A DNA stretch of 64,000 nt from Novosphingobium sp. FSW06-99 (GCF_001519065.1 NZ_KQ954258.1:1-64000); one strand, 5' to 3'. Counted from the first letter of the stretch, positions 1 to 9,045 are shown. The notes: generated by a model not told the origin, from the sequence alone. Numbers and translations are program-made.

Positions 1-5
1 AGACA

Positions 6-63
6 CGTGATATTTTTACGAATAGCTATGGCTTTATCACGATATCCGTCAGTTTTTATCACG
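6..63. promoter_or_regulatory. repeated TATCACG motifs upstream of LysR gene
   Basis: The heptamer TATCACG occurs at 35-41 and again at 57-63, 22 bases apart (about two helical turns). Its inverse CGTGATA lies at 6-12. The stretch is AT-rich compared with its surroundings and ends just before the LysR start. LysR proteins often bind phased half-sites next to their own gene, so an autoregulatory operator is possible. This is an inference from spacing only. Confidence 0.3.
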
Positions 64-69
64 GGTTCC

Positions 70-990
70 ATGCGCCATCTGCCACCGCTCAATGCCTTGC
101 GCGTATTCGAGGTTGTCGCCCGCACCGGCAGCTATGCCAGGGCGGCGCAGGAACTTGGCCTGACCCATGGCGCGGTCAGCCGCCATATCACCACGCTCGA
201 AGGCTGGCTGGGGCAAAAGCTGTTCATGAAAGACGGGCGGCGCATGGTGGCGACACCGATCGCCAGCGCGTTTGCCGCAGAAGTCGGCCATGCGTTCAAT
301 CGCCTGTCCAGCGCGGCCGAGGCTTGTGGCCGACCGGGTGCCCGCCGCATCCTGCGGGTCAGCGCGCCGACCAGCTTTGCCATGCGCTGGCTGATCCCGC
401 GGCTCGACCGCTTTCACCGCGCCAATGCCAATGTCGAGGTGGTGGTGACCACGGTGTCGACGGTGCATGAAGAACTGCGCGGCGGGTTCGATGTGGCGAT
501 CCGGCGCGGCGTCGCCTCGCCCCATGCCTGGCCACAGCACCATGCCCTGCCGGTGCTCGACGATATCGACACGCTGATCATGAGCCCGGCGCTGTTTGCG
601 CAGAACCCGATCCGTTCACCCGCCGATGTCGGACAGTTTCCCTTGCTGGCCAGCGAAACCCGGCCGGGCGACTGGGTCGACTGGCTGGAGGCCGCCGGTA
701 TCCCCCACCTGGCGGGCAAACCGCGCCAGGTGTTCGATCATTTCTTTGTCACCCGGCAGGCGGTCGAAGATGGTCTGGGCATCGGCATCGGCCCGCTGCC
801 GATGCTGGGGATAGATATCGCGGCGGGGAGGCTGATCACGCCCCTGCCGCATATCCAGGTGCGGCGAACCGGCTATGTCGCGCTGGTGGCGCGCCGTGCT
901 GACAATGCCGGGATGGTTGGCACGTTTGTCGACTGGCTGGCCGACCAGGGGCTCGGCGCCGGCGCGTTGCCATCGCCGCCGCCAGAGTGA
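70..990 (+). CDS. LysR-family transcriptional regulator (GcvA-like)
   Basis: Predicted DNA-binding regulator of about 306 residues, the normal LysR length. The N-terminus carries the winged helix-turn-helix signature: an LNALRVFEVVART-type first helix, then SYARAAQELGLTHGAVSRHI around residues 20-40. A substrate-binding domain of periplasmic-protein fold follows. The LPPLNALRVFE opening resembles GcvA-type members. An upstream in-frame ATG exists, but the family-typical N-terminus begins at the ATG at 70. The gene converges on agmatine deiminase, whose stop is only 13 bases away, so the regulated target may lie to the left of the window. The effector is unknown. Confidence 0.9.
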   Translation: MRHLPPLNALRVFEVVARTGSYARAAQELGLTHGAVSRHITTLEGWLGQKLFMKDGRRMVATPIASAFAAEVGHAFNRLSSAAEACGRPGARRILRVSAPTSFAMRWLIPRLDRFHRANANVEVVVTTVSTVHEELRGGFDVAIRRGVASPHAWPQHHALPVLDDIDTLIMSPALFAQNPIRSPADVGQFPLLASETRPGDWVDWLEAAGIPHLAGKPRQVFDHFFVTRQAVEDGLGIGIGPLPMLGIDIAAGRLITPLPHIQVRRTGYVALVARRADNAGMVGTFVDWLADQGLGAGALPSPPPE

Positions 991-1003
991 GGGCGGCCAG
1001 CCC

Positions 1004-1987
1004 TCACACCGGGACCTGCTGGCTGGAACAGTGGAACCCACCCCCGCCCGCCAGCACCGCGTCGGCCATCAGGCCCATCGTTTCGCGCCCCGGAAACAGC
1101 GCCGCGATCGCGGCCACGCCATCGTCATCGTAGGGTGATCCGAACACCGGCACGATTACCGCATGGGTGGTGATCACAAAGTTCATATAGCTGGCGGGCT
1201 GCACCATGCCGTCCCATTCGATCCGCCCCGGCGAAGGCACTTCGACCACCTCCACCCCGAACGCGTGCGCGCGGGCGGCGGCGTCGGCATAGATTGCCAC
1301 GTTGGGATCGTCCGCGCCCGTAGCGCGCGGCAGGGCGAGGCGACCGGGCGCCACAAACCGCGCCAGATTGTCGACATGGCCGTCGGTATGATCGTTGATC
1401 AGCCCGTCGCCCAGCCACAGCACCCTGTCAAAGCCCAGATCACGCGCCAGCCGCATCTCGAGATCGGCGCGCGACAGATGCGGGTTGCGGTTGGGATTGA
1501 GCAGGCATTGTTCGGTGGTGGCGACCAGACCCGTGCCGTCGCCGTCGAGCGCGCCGCCTTCCAGCACCCAGTCGGCGCGCGTGGCAGGCAGGCCCACGCT
1601 GGCGGCCAGGTCCGCGCCTATGTCCTGATCACCCGGCATCAGGTATTTGCCGCCCCATCCGTTAAATCCGAACAGTCGCGCCGCGCGGTGTGCGCCCTGC
1701 CCCACGACCAGCGGCCCGGTATCGCGCAGCCAGACATCGCCATAGACGCGCTGTTCCAGACCCACTTTGCCACTGACCAGCGCCGCCGCGCGCGCGGCAT
1801 TGGCCGGATCGCGCACGATCAGGCGCACCGCCTGCCCGGTTTCGGCCACCGCGTTGGCAAAGGCGGCAATCTGTTCCTGTGCGCGATCGATCACGCCCGA
1901 CCATTCTTCGGCCAGATGCGGGAAACCGATCCACAACAGGTCTTGCGCGTGCCATTCGGCGGGCATGCGCCCGGTCGTCGTGTTCAT
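1004..1987 (-). CDS. aguA: agmatine deiminase family protein
   Basis: Porphyromonas-type peptidyl-arginine/agmatine deiminase fold, 327 residues. The family hydrolyses agmatine to N-carbamoylputrescine and ammonia, a step of arginine-to-putrescine metabolism. Visible signatures: EWHAQDLLWIGFP near the N-terminus, LRDTGP (about 87-92), EGG (143-145), HTDGH (200-204), and a C-terminal GGGGFHCSSQQVPV in which Cys320 is the expected nucleophile. The ATG at 1987 is preferred over a TTG one codon earlier because AGGA, overlapping the upstream gene's stop, sits at the right distance. It is the second gene of a two-gene operon behind a methyltransferase, with a 9-base gap. No N-carbamoylputrescine amidase is in view. 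Confidence 0.88.
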   Translation of the reverse strand: MNTTTGRMPAEWHAQDLLWIGFPHLAEEWSGVIDRAQEQIAAFANAVAETGQAVRLIVRDPANAARAAALVSGKVGLEQRVYGDVWLRDTGPLVVGQGAHRAARLFGFNGWGGKYLMPGDQDIGADLAASVGLPATRADWVLEGGALDGDGTGLVATTEQCLLNPNRNPHLSRADLEMRLARDLGFDRVLWLGDGLINDHTDGHVDNLARFVAPGRLALPRATGADDPNVAIYADAAARAHAFGVEVVEVPSPGRIEWDGMVQPASYMNFVITTHAVIVPVFGSPYDDDGVAAIAALFPGRETMGLMADAVLAGGGGFHCSSQQVPV

Positions 1988-1996
1988 CAAACGTCC

Positions 1997-2863
1997 TTAT
2001 ACACGTGCACGAAACAGCCGGCCGCCGGTGCGCAAGCCGTCTTTGCGGCGGGCCAAATAGCGGCGGTTGAGTTCGTCCGGTTCATAGGTTTCCACCTCGC
2101 CAAAGCCCAGCGCGCGCGCCTTGTCACGCAAATCCGCCGGGGCAAAGGCCGAAATCCACGGCTCGCCGCGTGCGGCCACGCGTGCGGCCATGATATCGCC
2201 CACCACTTGTTCGACTGGGCCCTGCATCGCGCGCGGAATGCGAAAATCGCACACGATCGCGGTGCCCGGTGGCAGACCTGCGACCAGCCCGAGCACTTCC
2301 ATCACCGCCGCCTCGGTCAGATACATCGTCACCCCCAGCCAGGCGAACGTGGCCGGGCGCGCGGCATCGAACCCGGCCTCGGCCAAGGCCTCTGCCAGGA
2401 CTTGCCGTTCGAAATCGACCGGCACGAACGTCAGCCCATCGGGTAGGCCAATGCCCGCATCGGCCAGCGATTCGCGCTTCCACGCCTGGGTCGCGGGATG
2501 ATCAACCTCGAACACGCGCAGGCCCAGCGCGGCAAACGGATTGCGGCAGGCAAATGTATCCAGCCCTGCGCCCAGCACGACATATTGGCGCGTGCCGGCG
2601 GCCACCGACCGCGCCAGTTCGTCTTCGGCAAAGCGGCTGCGCACCACCATCGCACCGCGCAAACTGCGCGCATGCGGTTCGTTGTGCACATAGGGATCCG
2701 CGCGCAGCGCGGCTTCGCGCGCGGGGCCGAGAATGCGCAGCGCGAAGGGATCGTCGAGCACCAGCGGATCATCGAGCAACTGGTGCGCCGCGCGCAAGGT
2801 GGCCACTGCCAGCGCGGTGACGCTGGGCTGCCCGGTGCGCAAGAGCGACGTCTGGCTGGTCAT
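1997..2863 (-). CDS. class I SAM-dependent methyltransferase (TIGR00027/leucine carboxyl methyltransferase-like)
   Basis: 288 residues. The SAM-binding motif I is VVLGAGLDTFACR (about 95-107), followed by the acidic strand FEVDHPATQAWK (about 118-129). That pair, with the GAGLDT variant, is typical of the leucine carboxyl methyltransferase-like group common in actinobacteria and proteobacteria, whose substrates are mostly unknown. The N-terminus (SVTALAVATLRAAHQLLDDP) also fits the group. It is probably the promoter-proximal gene of an operon with agmatine deiminase. The pairing hints at polyamine or small-molecule modification, but nothing in the sequence fixes the substrate. It is divergent from glnE, with about 50 bases between the starts. 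Confidence 0.85.
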   Translation of the reverse strand: MTSQTSLLRTGQPSVTALAVATLRAAHQLLDDPLVLDDPFALRILGPAREAALRADPYVHNEPHARSLRGAMVVRSRFAEDELARSVAAGTRQYVVLGAGLDTFACRNPFAALGLRVFEVDHPATQAWKRESLADAGIGLPDGLTFVPVDFERQVLAEALAEAGFDAARPATFAWLGVTMYLTEAAVMEVLGLVAGLPPGTAIVCDFRIPRAMQGPVEQVVGDIMAARVAARGEPWISAFAPADLRDKARALGFGEVETYEPDELNRRYLARRKDGLRTGGRLFRARV

Positions 2864-2916
2864 CGGTCAATGTCCCTGCTTGCTTGCCGCGACGGCTGCG
2901 GCCATCTCCTTACGAT

Positions 2917-5631
2917 ATGATCACGCCCGATGTCACGCCGTCGCCCGACTGGGCCGATGCCCTCCGCCGCGCCCGTGCGCATGCACCGTTTCTGGCGCGC
3001 GCCCTCGAACGGCGGTCCGATCTGGCCGAATTGCTGGCGCGGGGCGAAATCGATGACGCGCTGGCGCTGGCGCTGACCAGTGGCGCGGGGGTCGACGATG
3101 TCGGCGTGGCGCTGCGTCGCGAACGGCTGGCGCTGAGCCTGGTGGTGGCGATTGCCGATCTGGCCGGGGCCTGGGATCTGGCCCAGGTGACCGGCACGTT
3201 GAGCGCGTTTGCCGACCGCGCGCTCGATGGCGCGATCGGCGCGGCGATCCGCCGCCGCGTGCCCGATGCGCCCAATGCGGGGTTTTCCGGGATCGCGTTG
3301 GGCAAACATGGCGCGCAGGAATTGAACTATTCGTCCGACATCGATCCGATCCTGCTGTTCGATCCCGACACCCTGCCCCGGCGAGACCGCGACGATCCTG
3401 CCGAGGCGGCACAGATGGTGGCGCGCCGGGTGGTCGAATTGCTGTCGACGATCACCGCCGAAGGCTATGTGTTCCGCATCGATCTGCGGCTGCGCCCGCA
3501 GGCCGAAGTGACCCCGCTGGCGCTGTCGTTCGCCGCCGCGATCACCCATTACGAATCGAGCGCGCTGGCGTGGGAACGCGCCGCCTTCATCCGCGCGCGC
3601 GCCGCCAGCGGCGATCTGGCGCAGGGTCAGGCGTTTCTGGACACGATCCGGCCTTTTGTGTGGCGCCGCAGCCTCGATTTCGGGGCGATCGCCGAAATCG
3701 GGCGGCTGACCACGCGCATCCGCGACCACTATATCGGCGGGCAGATGGTCGGGCCCGGCTATGACCTGAAACGCGGACGCGGCGGCATTCGCGAAGTCGA
3801 ATTTTTTGCCCAGACGCACCAGTTGATCCACGGCGGGCGCAATCCGGCGCTGCGGTTGCGCGGCACGCGCGCCACGCTCGATGCACTGGCCACCGCCGGG
3901 ATCATCGCACCCGACGATGCCGCCATGCTCGGCCGGTCCTATGATCGGCTGCGCACACTTGAACACCGGTTGCAGATGGTCGCCGATCAACAGACCCACA
4001 GCCTGCCCGCCGATCCCGCCGCGCTCGACAATGTGGCCCGGCTCGACGGGCTGGCCGATGGCCCCGCGCTGGTCGCCGAACTGGCGCAGATATCCGAACG
4101 GGTGGGCAGCCGGTTCGACGCGCTGATCGCTGCCTGGGCCCCGCGCGGCACACTGGCGGTGGGCGATCGCCCGCTTGCGCTCGATCTGACCGAGTTGGGG
4201 TTCGCCGAACCCGAGGCGCTGGCAGTGCGAATCGAGAGCTGGAACAACGGCAAGTTCCGCGCCTTGCGCAGCGAGGCCGCGCGCGAGGCGTTTGCCCGCA
4301 TCCGCAGTCCCTTGTTGCGCGCACTGGCCGCCGCGCCCGACCGCGATCGGGCGCTGTTGCGCTGGGAACAGTTGATCGAGCATTTGCCTTCGGCGATCAA
4401 CGTGTTCCGCCTGCTCGAAGCGCGCCCGGCACTGTTCGACATGGTGATGCGCGTGCTGGCGCATGCCCCCCGACTGGCCGACGATCTGGCCCGCCGTGCC
4501 GATTTGCTCGACGCGCTGATCGACATGACCGCGTTCGATCTGCCGGGCGGGGTCGATGCGATCGCGGCGCGGCTGGCGCGCACCGAAAAGGGCGATGATT
4601 ACCAATGCCTGCTCGATGCGGTGCGGCGCAAGGTCGGCGAAATGCGCTTTGCGCTGGGGGTGCAACTGATCGAACAGGCCAATGGCGCGCTCGACATCGC
4701 CGCCGCGCTGTCGCGCGTGGCCGAAGCGACGATTGCCGTGCTGACCGCGGCAACCGAGGCCGAATTTGCCGCCGTGCACGGCACCGTGCCCGACGCGCGG
4801 CTGGTGATCCTGGGGCTCGGGCGGCTGGGCGGCGGCGCGCTGACGCATGCCTCTGACCTCGATCTGGTGTTTCTGTTCAGCGGCGATTTCGCGGGCGAAT
4901 CCGATGGCACGCGCCCGCTTGGGGCCACGCTCTATTTTGCGCGGTTGAGCCAGCGCGTGTCGGTCGCGCTGTCGGCGCCAACCGCGGCCGGCGCGCTCTA
5001 TGATATCGACACGCGGCTGCGCCCGTCGGGCACGCAAGGGCCGATCGCGGTCAGCCTCGACAGCTTTGCCCGCTATCAGGCGCACGAGGCGTGGACCTGG
5101 GAACACATGGCGCTGTGCCGCGCGCGCACCGTCTATGGCAGCCCGTCCGACCGCGCCGCGCTCGATGCGATCATTGCCAGCGTGCTGAAAACCCCGCGCG
5201 ACCCGCACGTGCTGCGCGCAGACGTGCTCAAGATGCGCGCCGAAATGGCGCGGCACAAACCGGCCAAGGGTCCGCTCGACGTCAAACTGGCGCGCGGCGG
5301 GCTGGTCGATGCCGAATTCATCGTGCACTATCTGCAACTGCGCGAAGGGCGCGCGTTCGATCCCGATCTGGGGCTGGCGATCTCGGCGCTCGCCGATCTG
5401 GGCCTGGTGCCGCACGGCTTGCGCGACAGCCACGACTTGCTGGCGCGGTTGCTGGTCGTGGTACGGCTGGTTGCCCCCGATGGCGCCTATCCTCCGCCCG
5501 CCAGCCGTGCCATTGTTGCCGCCGCATGCGGCATCGCCGATTGGGACAGCCTGATCGCCGCGATTGCCGCCGCGCGGCGGCTGATTGCCGCCACGTGGCA
5601 GACCGTTTTTGACGAACCACTGGAGATCTGA
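2917..5631 (+). CDS. glnE: bifunctional glutamine synthetase adenylyltransferase/adenylyl-removing enzyme
   Basis: GlnE attaches AMP to glutamine synthetase and removes it again in response to PII and glutamine, tuning nitrogen assimilation. Two nucleotidyltransferase modules are visible. The N-terminal one has GKHGAQELNYSSDIDPILL (about 129-149). The C-terminal one has LGLGRLGGGALTHASDLDL (about 630-652), each with the paired Asp metal ligands. A downstream YDIDTRLRPSG motif supports the C-terminal module. About 904 residues, within the usual alphaproteobacterial range. The ATG at 2917 is preferred; a TTG at 2884 would add 11 residues. It is followed after 3 bases by bcp. Confidence 0.95.
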   Translation: MITPDVTPSPDWADALRRARAHAPFLARALERRSDLAELLARGEIDDALALALTSGAGVDDVGVALRRERLALSLVVAIADLAGAWDLAQVTGTLSAFADRALDGAIGAAIRRRVPDAPNAGFSGIALGKHGAQELNYSSDIDPILLFDPDTLPRRDRDDPAEAAQMVARRVVELLSTITAEGYVFRIDLRLRPQAEVTPLALSFAAAITHYESSALAWERAAFIRARAASGDLAQGQAFLDTIRPFVWRRSLDFGAIAEIGRLTTRIRDHYIGGQMVGPGYDLKRGRGGIREVEFFAQTHQLIHGGRNPALRLRGTRATLDALATAGIIAPDDAAMLGRSYDRLRTLEHRLQMVADQQTHSLPADPAALDNVARLDGLADGPALVAELAQISERVGSRFDALIAAWAPRGTLAVGDRPLALDLTELGFAEPEALAVRIESWNNGKFRALRSEAAREAFARIRSPLLRALAAAPDRDRALLRWEQLIEHLPSAINVFRLLEARPALFDMVMRVLAHAPRLADDLARRADLLDALIDMTAFDLPGGVDAIAARLARTEKGDDYQCLLDAVRRKVGEMRFALGVQLIEQANGALDIAAALSRVAEATIAVLTAATEAEFAAVHGTVPDARLVILGLGRLGGGALTHASDLDLVFLFSGDFAGESDGTRPLGATLYFARLSQRVSVALSAPTAAGALYDIDTRLRPSGTQGPIAVSLDSFARYQAHEAWTWEHMALCRARTVYGSPSDRAALDAIIASVLKTPRDPHVLRADVLKMRAEMARHKPAKGPLDVKLARGGLVDAEFIVHYLQLREGRAFDPDLGLAISALADLGLVPHGLRDSHDLLARLLVVVRLVAPDGAYPPPASRAIVAAACGIADWDSLIAAIAAARRLIAATWQTVFDEPLEI

Positions 5632-5634
5632 GCC

Positions 5635-6108
5635 ATGACCGCACCCCTGACCGTGGGCGAAACGCTGCCCGACATCGCGCTGACCAGCCCGGCCGGCGAA
5701 GCCGTGCGGGTGGCCGACTTTGCCGGAAAGAAGCTGGTCCTGTTCTTCTATCCCAAGGACGACACCCCCGGCTGCACCACTGAAAACAAGGATTTTTCGA
5801 CATTGGCCGCGCGGTTCGCCGCCGCCGGCACCGCGCTATTGGGGGTCAGCAAGGACAGCCCGCAAAAGCACCAGCGGTTCATCGACAAGCACGGCCTGGC
5901 CGCGCCGCTGGCCACCGATGCCACCGAGGATGGCCTGTCCGACGCGCTGGGCATCTGGACCGAAAAGTCGATGTACGGGCGCAGCTATATGGGCATGGAG
6001 CGCACCACCCTGCTGATCGACGCGCATGGCCGGATCGCGCGCATCTGGACCAAGGTCAAAGTCAAGGGCCACGCCGCCGAAGTGCTGGCCGCCGCCGAAG
6101 CACTGTAA
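5635..6108 (+). CDS. bcp: thioredoxin-dependent peroxiredoxin, BCP type
   Basis: Cytoplasmic thiol peroxidase of 157 residues that reduces hydrogen peroxide and organic peroxides. The peroxidatic motif FYPKDDTPGCTTE places the reactive Cys at residue 47. The usual BCP resolving cysteine five residues later is absent (the sequence reads GCTTENKDF), and Cys47 is the only cysteine in the protein. It should therefore act as a 1-Cys enzyme needing an external thiol. The ATG lies 3 bases after the glnE stop. The stop overlaps the next gene's start by one base (TAATG), so the three genes are probably cotranscribed. Confidence 0.95.
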   Translation: MTAPLTVGETLPDIALTSPAGEAVRVADFAGKKLVLFFYPKDDTPGCTTENKDFSTLAARFAAAGTALLGVSKDSPQKHQRFIDKHGLAAPLATDATEDGLSDALGIWTEKSMYGRSYMGMERTTLLIDAHGRIARIWTKVKVKGHAAEVLAAAEAL

Positions 6109-6896
6109 TGCCCGGCATCGCGCAGGCCATCTGCGCGGTCATGCTGACCGCCGATCCGCGCGCCAAAGTGATGGCAACGCGCGCGCTGGCGCGTGACTGG
6201 GCGGCGGGGCGGCTGGCGCCGGTCTATGATGTGATCATGCCCGATGCGCCCGCGCGCCCGCCCCGGCCCGAACTGCTGCCGCCCAACCGCATGCCAAAGC
6301 GCGGGCGCGGCGGGTCGGAACGCGGGCGGATCGCGCTGATCCACGCGCTGGCGCATATCGAATTCGTCGCGATCGATCTGGCGCTCGATGCCGCCGGGCG
6401 GTTTGGCCAAGAACGCGGGCCCGGCTTTGTGACCGACTGGCTGGGCGTGGCGGCGGACGAGGCGATGCATTTTTCGCTGCTGGCGCGGCGGCTGGTCACG
6501 TTGGGCAGCCATTATGGCGCGATGCCCGCGCACGACGGGCTGTGGGACGCCGCGCGCGAAACCGCGCACGATGTCGCCGCGCGGCTGGCGGTGGTGCCGA
6601 TGGTGCTTGAAGCGCGCGGGCTCGATGTCACGCCGATGACCATCGAACGGTTCACCGGCGTGGGGGATCACCGCACCGCGCGCATCCTGCAACGAATCCT
6701 TGACGATGAAGTGCGCCATGTCGGCCTGGGCACAAGCCATTTTGGCCAAGTCTGCGCCGAACGGGGAGATTCGCCGCCGAAAACATGGCAAACGCTTGTT
6801 ACGCGCCATTTCAGGGGGTCCATTAAGCCTCCGTTCAACGACTCGGCGCGTCGTTCAGCCGGTCTGTCGTACGAATTCATGGAAGGGGTTGCCTGA
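6108..6896 (+). CDS. DUF455 family ferritin-like protein
   Basis: 262 residues matching the DUF455 ferritin-like family of predicted helical di-metal proteins of unknown function. Visible features are HIEFVAIDLALDA, ADEAMHFSLL and DDEVRHVGLG, which supply regularly spaced Glu/His residues suited to a di-iron or di-manganese site. The C-terminal KPPFNDSARRSAGL is also family-typical. Translation is coupled to bcp through a TAATG overlap. A role beside a peroxidase in metal or oxidative-stress handling is a reasonable guess, but unproven. Confidence 0.85.
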   Translation: MPGIAQAICAVMLTADPRAKVMATRALARDWAAGRLAPVYDVIMPDAPARPPRPELLPPNRMPKRGRGGSERGRIALIHALAHIEFVAIDLALDAAGRFGQERGPGFVTDWLGVAADEAMHFSLLARRLVTLGSHYGAMPAHDGLWDAARETAHDVAARLAVVPMVLEARGLDVTPMTIERFTGVGDHRTARILQRILDDEVRHVGLGTSHFGQVCAERGDSPPKTWQTLVTRHFRGSIKPPFNDSARRSAGLSYEFMEGVA

Positions 6897-7053
6897 ACGC
6901 AACACTTGCCCGTACCCATCAGCCTGCATCTGGGACTAGGGGTATTCACTCACAAGTCGGGCGGTCGGTCTTGGACCGGCGCCAACCAGCGGGGCCCTGG
7001 CCAAGCCGCAATCGCGGCAGCGGGGTGGGACAAAAGGGTACGCACGGGTCATA

Positions 7054-7776
7054 ATGCTGGGAAACAGATTCCATCTTTTCGCGCTGAGTGTGGCCGCAGG
7101 CCTGATCGCTCAACCGGCTCTGGCAAATAGCGCCGCATCCGCCGACATCACGTCGCCGCTGCGCTCCGCCGAAGCCGCCCGCAACGGCACCACTTTCGCC
7201 CCCGGTGACAGCGAATTTCGTCAGTTGTTTGCCAACTGGCGCGCGCTCGACAACGGCCGGCCTTATTCGCGCACCACGTCGAGCAATATCGCCGACACCG
7301 GATCGGCCTCGATCCCGATGCTGGTGCCGGTCACCAGCAACCGCGCGATGAGCAGCAATTTCGGCATGCGCATGCACCCCGTGCTGGGTGGTTATCGCAT
7401 GCACAAGGGCGTTGATCTGCCCGCATCGACCGGCACCCCGATCCATGCCACGGCCGACGGTGTGATCGGCCGCGCCGACTGGTTTGGCGGCTATGGCCTG
7501 TGCGTCGAAATCGAACATGGCGCCAATCTGGAAACCCGCTACGGCCACATGTCGCGTATTGCCGTTGCCGAAGGGCAGCACGTGCACAAGGGCGACGTGA
7601 TCGGCTATGTCGGCTCGACCGGCCGTTCGACTGGCCCGCACCTGCATTATGAAGTGCGTATCGGTGGCGAAGCGGTCAACCCGGTGCCCTATCTGCAAAT
7701 CGCCGAGGCCCAGTCGGGCATCAACACCGGTGTCACGCTGGCCAGCAACGCCGCCACGCTGACCCCGGACGAATAA
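7054..7776 (+). CDS. M23 family metallopeptidase (LytM/peptidoglycan endopeptidase)
   Basis: Secreted 240-residue protein. A signal peptide ending in PALA-NS (cleavage near residue 25) is followed by a LytM domain. Zinc ligands are visible: His117 and Asp121 in HKGVD, and the His196-Leu-His198 pair in GPHLHYE, with RYGHMS between them. Family members cleave peptidoglycan cross-bridges in the periplasm, or act as inactive activators when ligands are missing; here all ligands are present. A strong bidirectional terminator lies 65 bases downstream. The 157 bases upstream hold no other gene. Confidence 0.93.
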   Translation: MLGNRFHLFALSVAAGLIAQPALANSAASADITSPLRSAEAARNGTTFAPGDSEFRQLFANWRALDNGRPYSRTTSSNIADTGSASIPMLVPVTSNRAMSSNFGMRMHPVLGGYRMHKGVDLPASTGTPIHATADGVIGRADWFGGYGLCVEIEHGANLETRYGHMSRIAVAEGQHVHKGDVIGYVGSTGRSTGPHLHYEVRIGGEAVNPVPYLQIAEAQSGINTGVTLASNAATLTPDE

Positions 7777-7840
7777 ACGCCATTCCATCCAGGCCGTAAA
7801 TCGGCCGGGTCGCATTTGGGAGAGGATGCGACAGTTCGAA

Positions 7841-7869
7841 AAAGGGCGCCGGCAACGGCGCCCTTTTTT
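7841..7869. terminator. bidirectional intrinsic terminator
   Basis: Perfect 10-base-pair stem AAAGGGCGCC/GGCGCCCTTT (7841-7850 and 7857-7866) with the 6-base loop GGCAAC. A run of six T follows on the plus strand (7864-7869) and a run of five A precedes it, giving a T-run on the minus strand. It lies between the convergent M23 peptidase and DUF2059 genes and can serve both. Confidence 0.93.
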
Positions 7870-7877
7870 GATTCAGG

Positions 7878-8690
7878 CTATTTGCCAGCCGCCTTTTCCT
7901 TGCGCGCGGCCTGCCTGGCCAGTTGCTCCTCGCTCTCTCCGAACAACAGCGCCAGCTTGTGATGCTCATCGGCTGTCATGTCCGACCACTTGCGGGGTTT
8001 GGGCAGGGCCGCAGTATCCGCTTGGATTTTTTTCATGATATCAGGCATGCGCTTCATCAACAGCGGCACGACTCCCTGCATCTTTGCCATCACCGCCGGG
8101 TCCATCCCGATCTGCGCCGCATTCGCCGCATAGGCTGCGCCGCTCGGCGTGTCGAAAAACCGGTTGATGTCGTCAAGCTGGTCCAGGCTGAACCGGATGG
8201 CATAAGCCCGGACCAGACCATCGCGGATGCCCGGTTCGATCTGTTCGAACAGCCCGCCCATTTCCCCCATCATCGCATGCATCGCCACGGTCATACGCTG
8301 GTGATAAGCCGGGTCGTAGATCGCCATGATGTCGTCGAGGGTCGCCTTGGGCATCTTGGCGACGTCTTCAGGCTTGGCCCCGCAGATTGCGGCCAGATCA
8401 CCCAGCGGAAGGCGTCCGACACCCCCCATCATACCATCCATCAGCTTGCCCAGCGGTCCGCCCAGCAGGCGGGCATATGTGCCCACCGGAAAGACGTGAT
8501 CGACGGTGATTCGCGCCGCTGCCAGCCGCGCCGGGTCGATCTGCGACGCGCCGGCGGGAGGCGCATCGGCAATCGCAGCGACGGGGGCGTTTGGCGCAGC
8601 GCCTGGCATATCCTGGGCCTGCGCGCCGCATGCCGTGATTGCCAGTGCTGTCGCCAAGAGCGCCCGCGTCAAGTCTGTCCGGTATGCCAT
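7878..8690 (-). CDS. DUF2059 domain-containing secreted protein
   Basis: 270 residues. The start MAYRTDLTRALLATALAITACGAQAQD gives a clear Sec signal peptide, possibly a lipoprotein through TACG. An Ala/Pro-rich linker is followed by a helical domain containing RFSLDQLDDINRFF and DTPSGAAYAA, the hallmark of DUF2059, a periplasmic domain of unknown function. The ATG at 8690 is chosen over an upstream in-frame start because it begins exactly at the signal peptide. The 3' end shares a terminator with the M23 peptidase. Many Met residues occur around residues 85-185. Confidence 0.8.
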   Translation of the reverse strand: MAYRTDLTRALLATALAITACGAQAQDMPGAAPNAPVAAIADAPPAGASQIDPARLAAARITVDHVFPVGTYARLLGGPLGKLMDGMMGGVGRLPLGDLAAICGAKPEDVAKMPKATLDDIMAIYDPAYHQRMTVAMHAMMGEMGGLFEQIEPGIRDGLVRAYAIRFSLDQLDDINRFFDTPSGAAYAANAAQIGMDPAVMAKMQGVVPLLMKRMPDIMKKIQADTAALPKPRKWSDMTADEHHKLALLFGESEEQLARQAARKEKAAGK

Positions 8691-8824
8691 AGTCCGCGCC
8701 CCCTCACCCCATGCTCGCGGCGACTTGCCCGAACCGGCAGACCCAGACTGCAATGCCATCGACAGACCTACAACAGGATTTGCGCGACGGGCGTATCGCC
8801 GTCACAATCGGGCGACGGAATGGT

Positions 8825-9043
8825 TCAATCCCCCTCCCAGGCAAACACCTCTTCCAGACCCACGCCAAACCGGCGCGCGATGCGAAAACTGGTTTCCAGG
8901 CTGGGTGAATAGCGCCCCTGTTCTATGGCGATGATCGTCTGACGGGTGACGCCGACCGCCAGGCCAAGCTCGGCCTGGCTCATCTGGCCATGCGCTTCGC
9001 GCAAGGCCTTGACTCGGTTGGTGATGGGCGGGCGGGCGGGCAC
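8825..9043 (-). CDS. small XRE-family transcriptional regulator
   Basis: 72-residue helix-turn-helix protein of the compact YgzD type: NRVKALREAHGQMSQAELGL, then GVTRQTIIAIEQGRYSPSLE, then a short tail. The GTG at 9043 is chosen because it lies two bases after the stop of the upstream membrane-protein gene (TGA-TC-GTG), which gives the family's normal length. Longer in-frame extensions would run back through the partner gene. Such regulators usually sit with a small membrane protein and repress their own operon. A candidate operator lies upstream of the partner gene at 9458-9475. Confidence 0.85.
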   Translation of the reverse strand: MPARPPITNRVKALREAHGQMSQAELGLAVGVTRQTIIAIEQGRYSPSLETSFRIARRFGVGLEEVFAWEGD

Positions 9044-9045
9044 GA

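Noticed and set aside
2860..5433. Long open frame on the minus strand opposite glnE (857 codons)
   Set aside because: It mirrors the codon bias of GC-rich DNA. The glnE frame has both catalytic modules, while the antisense product is repetitive Gln/Arg/His-rich with no family signature. The same applies to long antisense frames opposite leuS and the RND pump.
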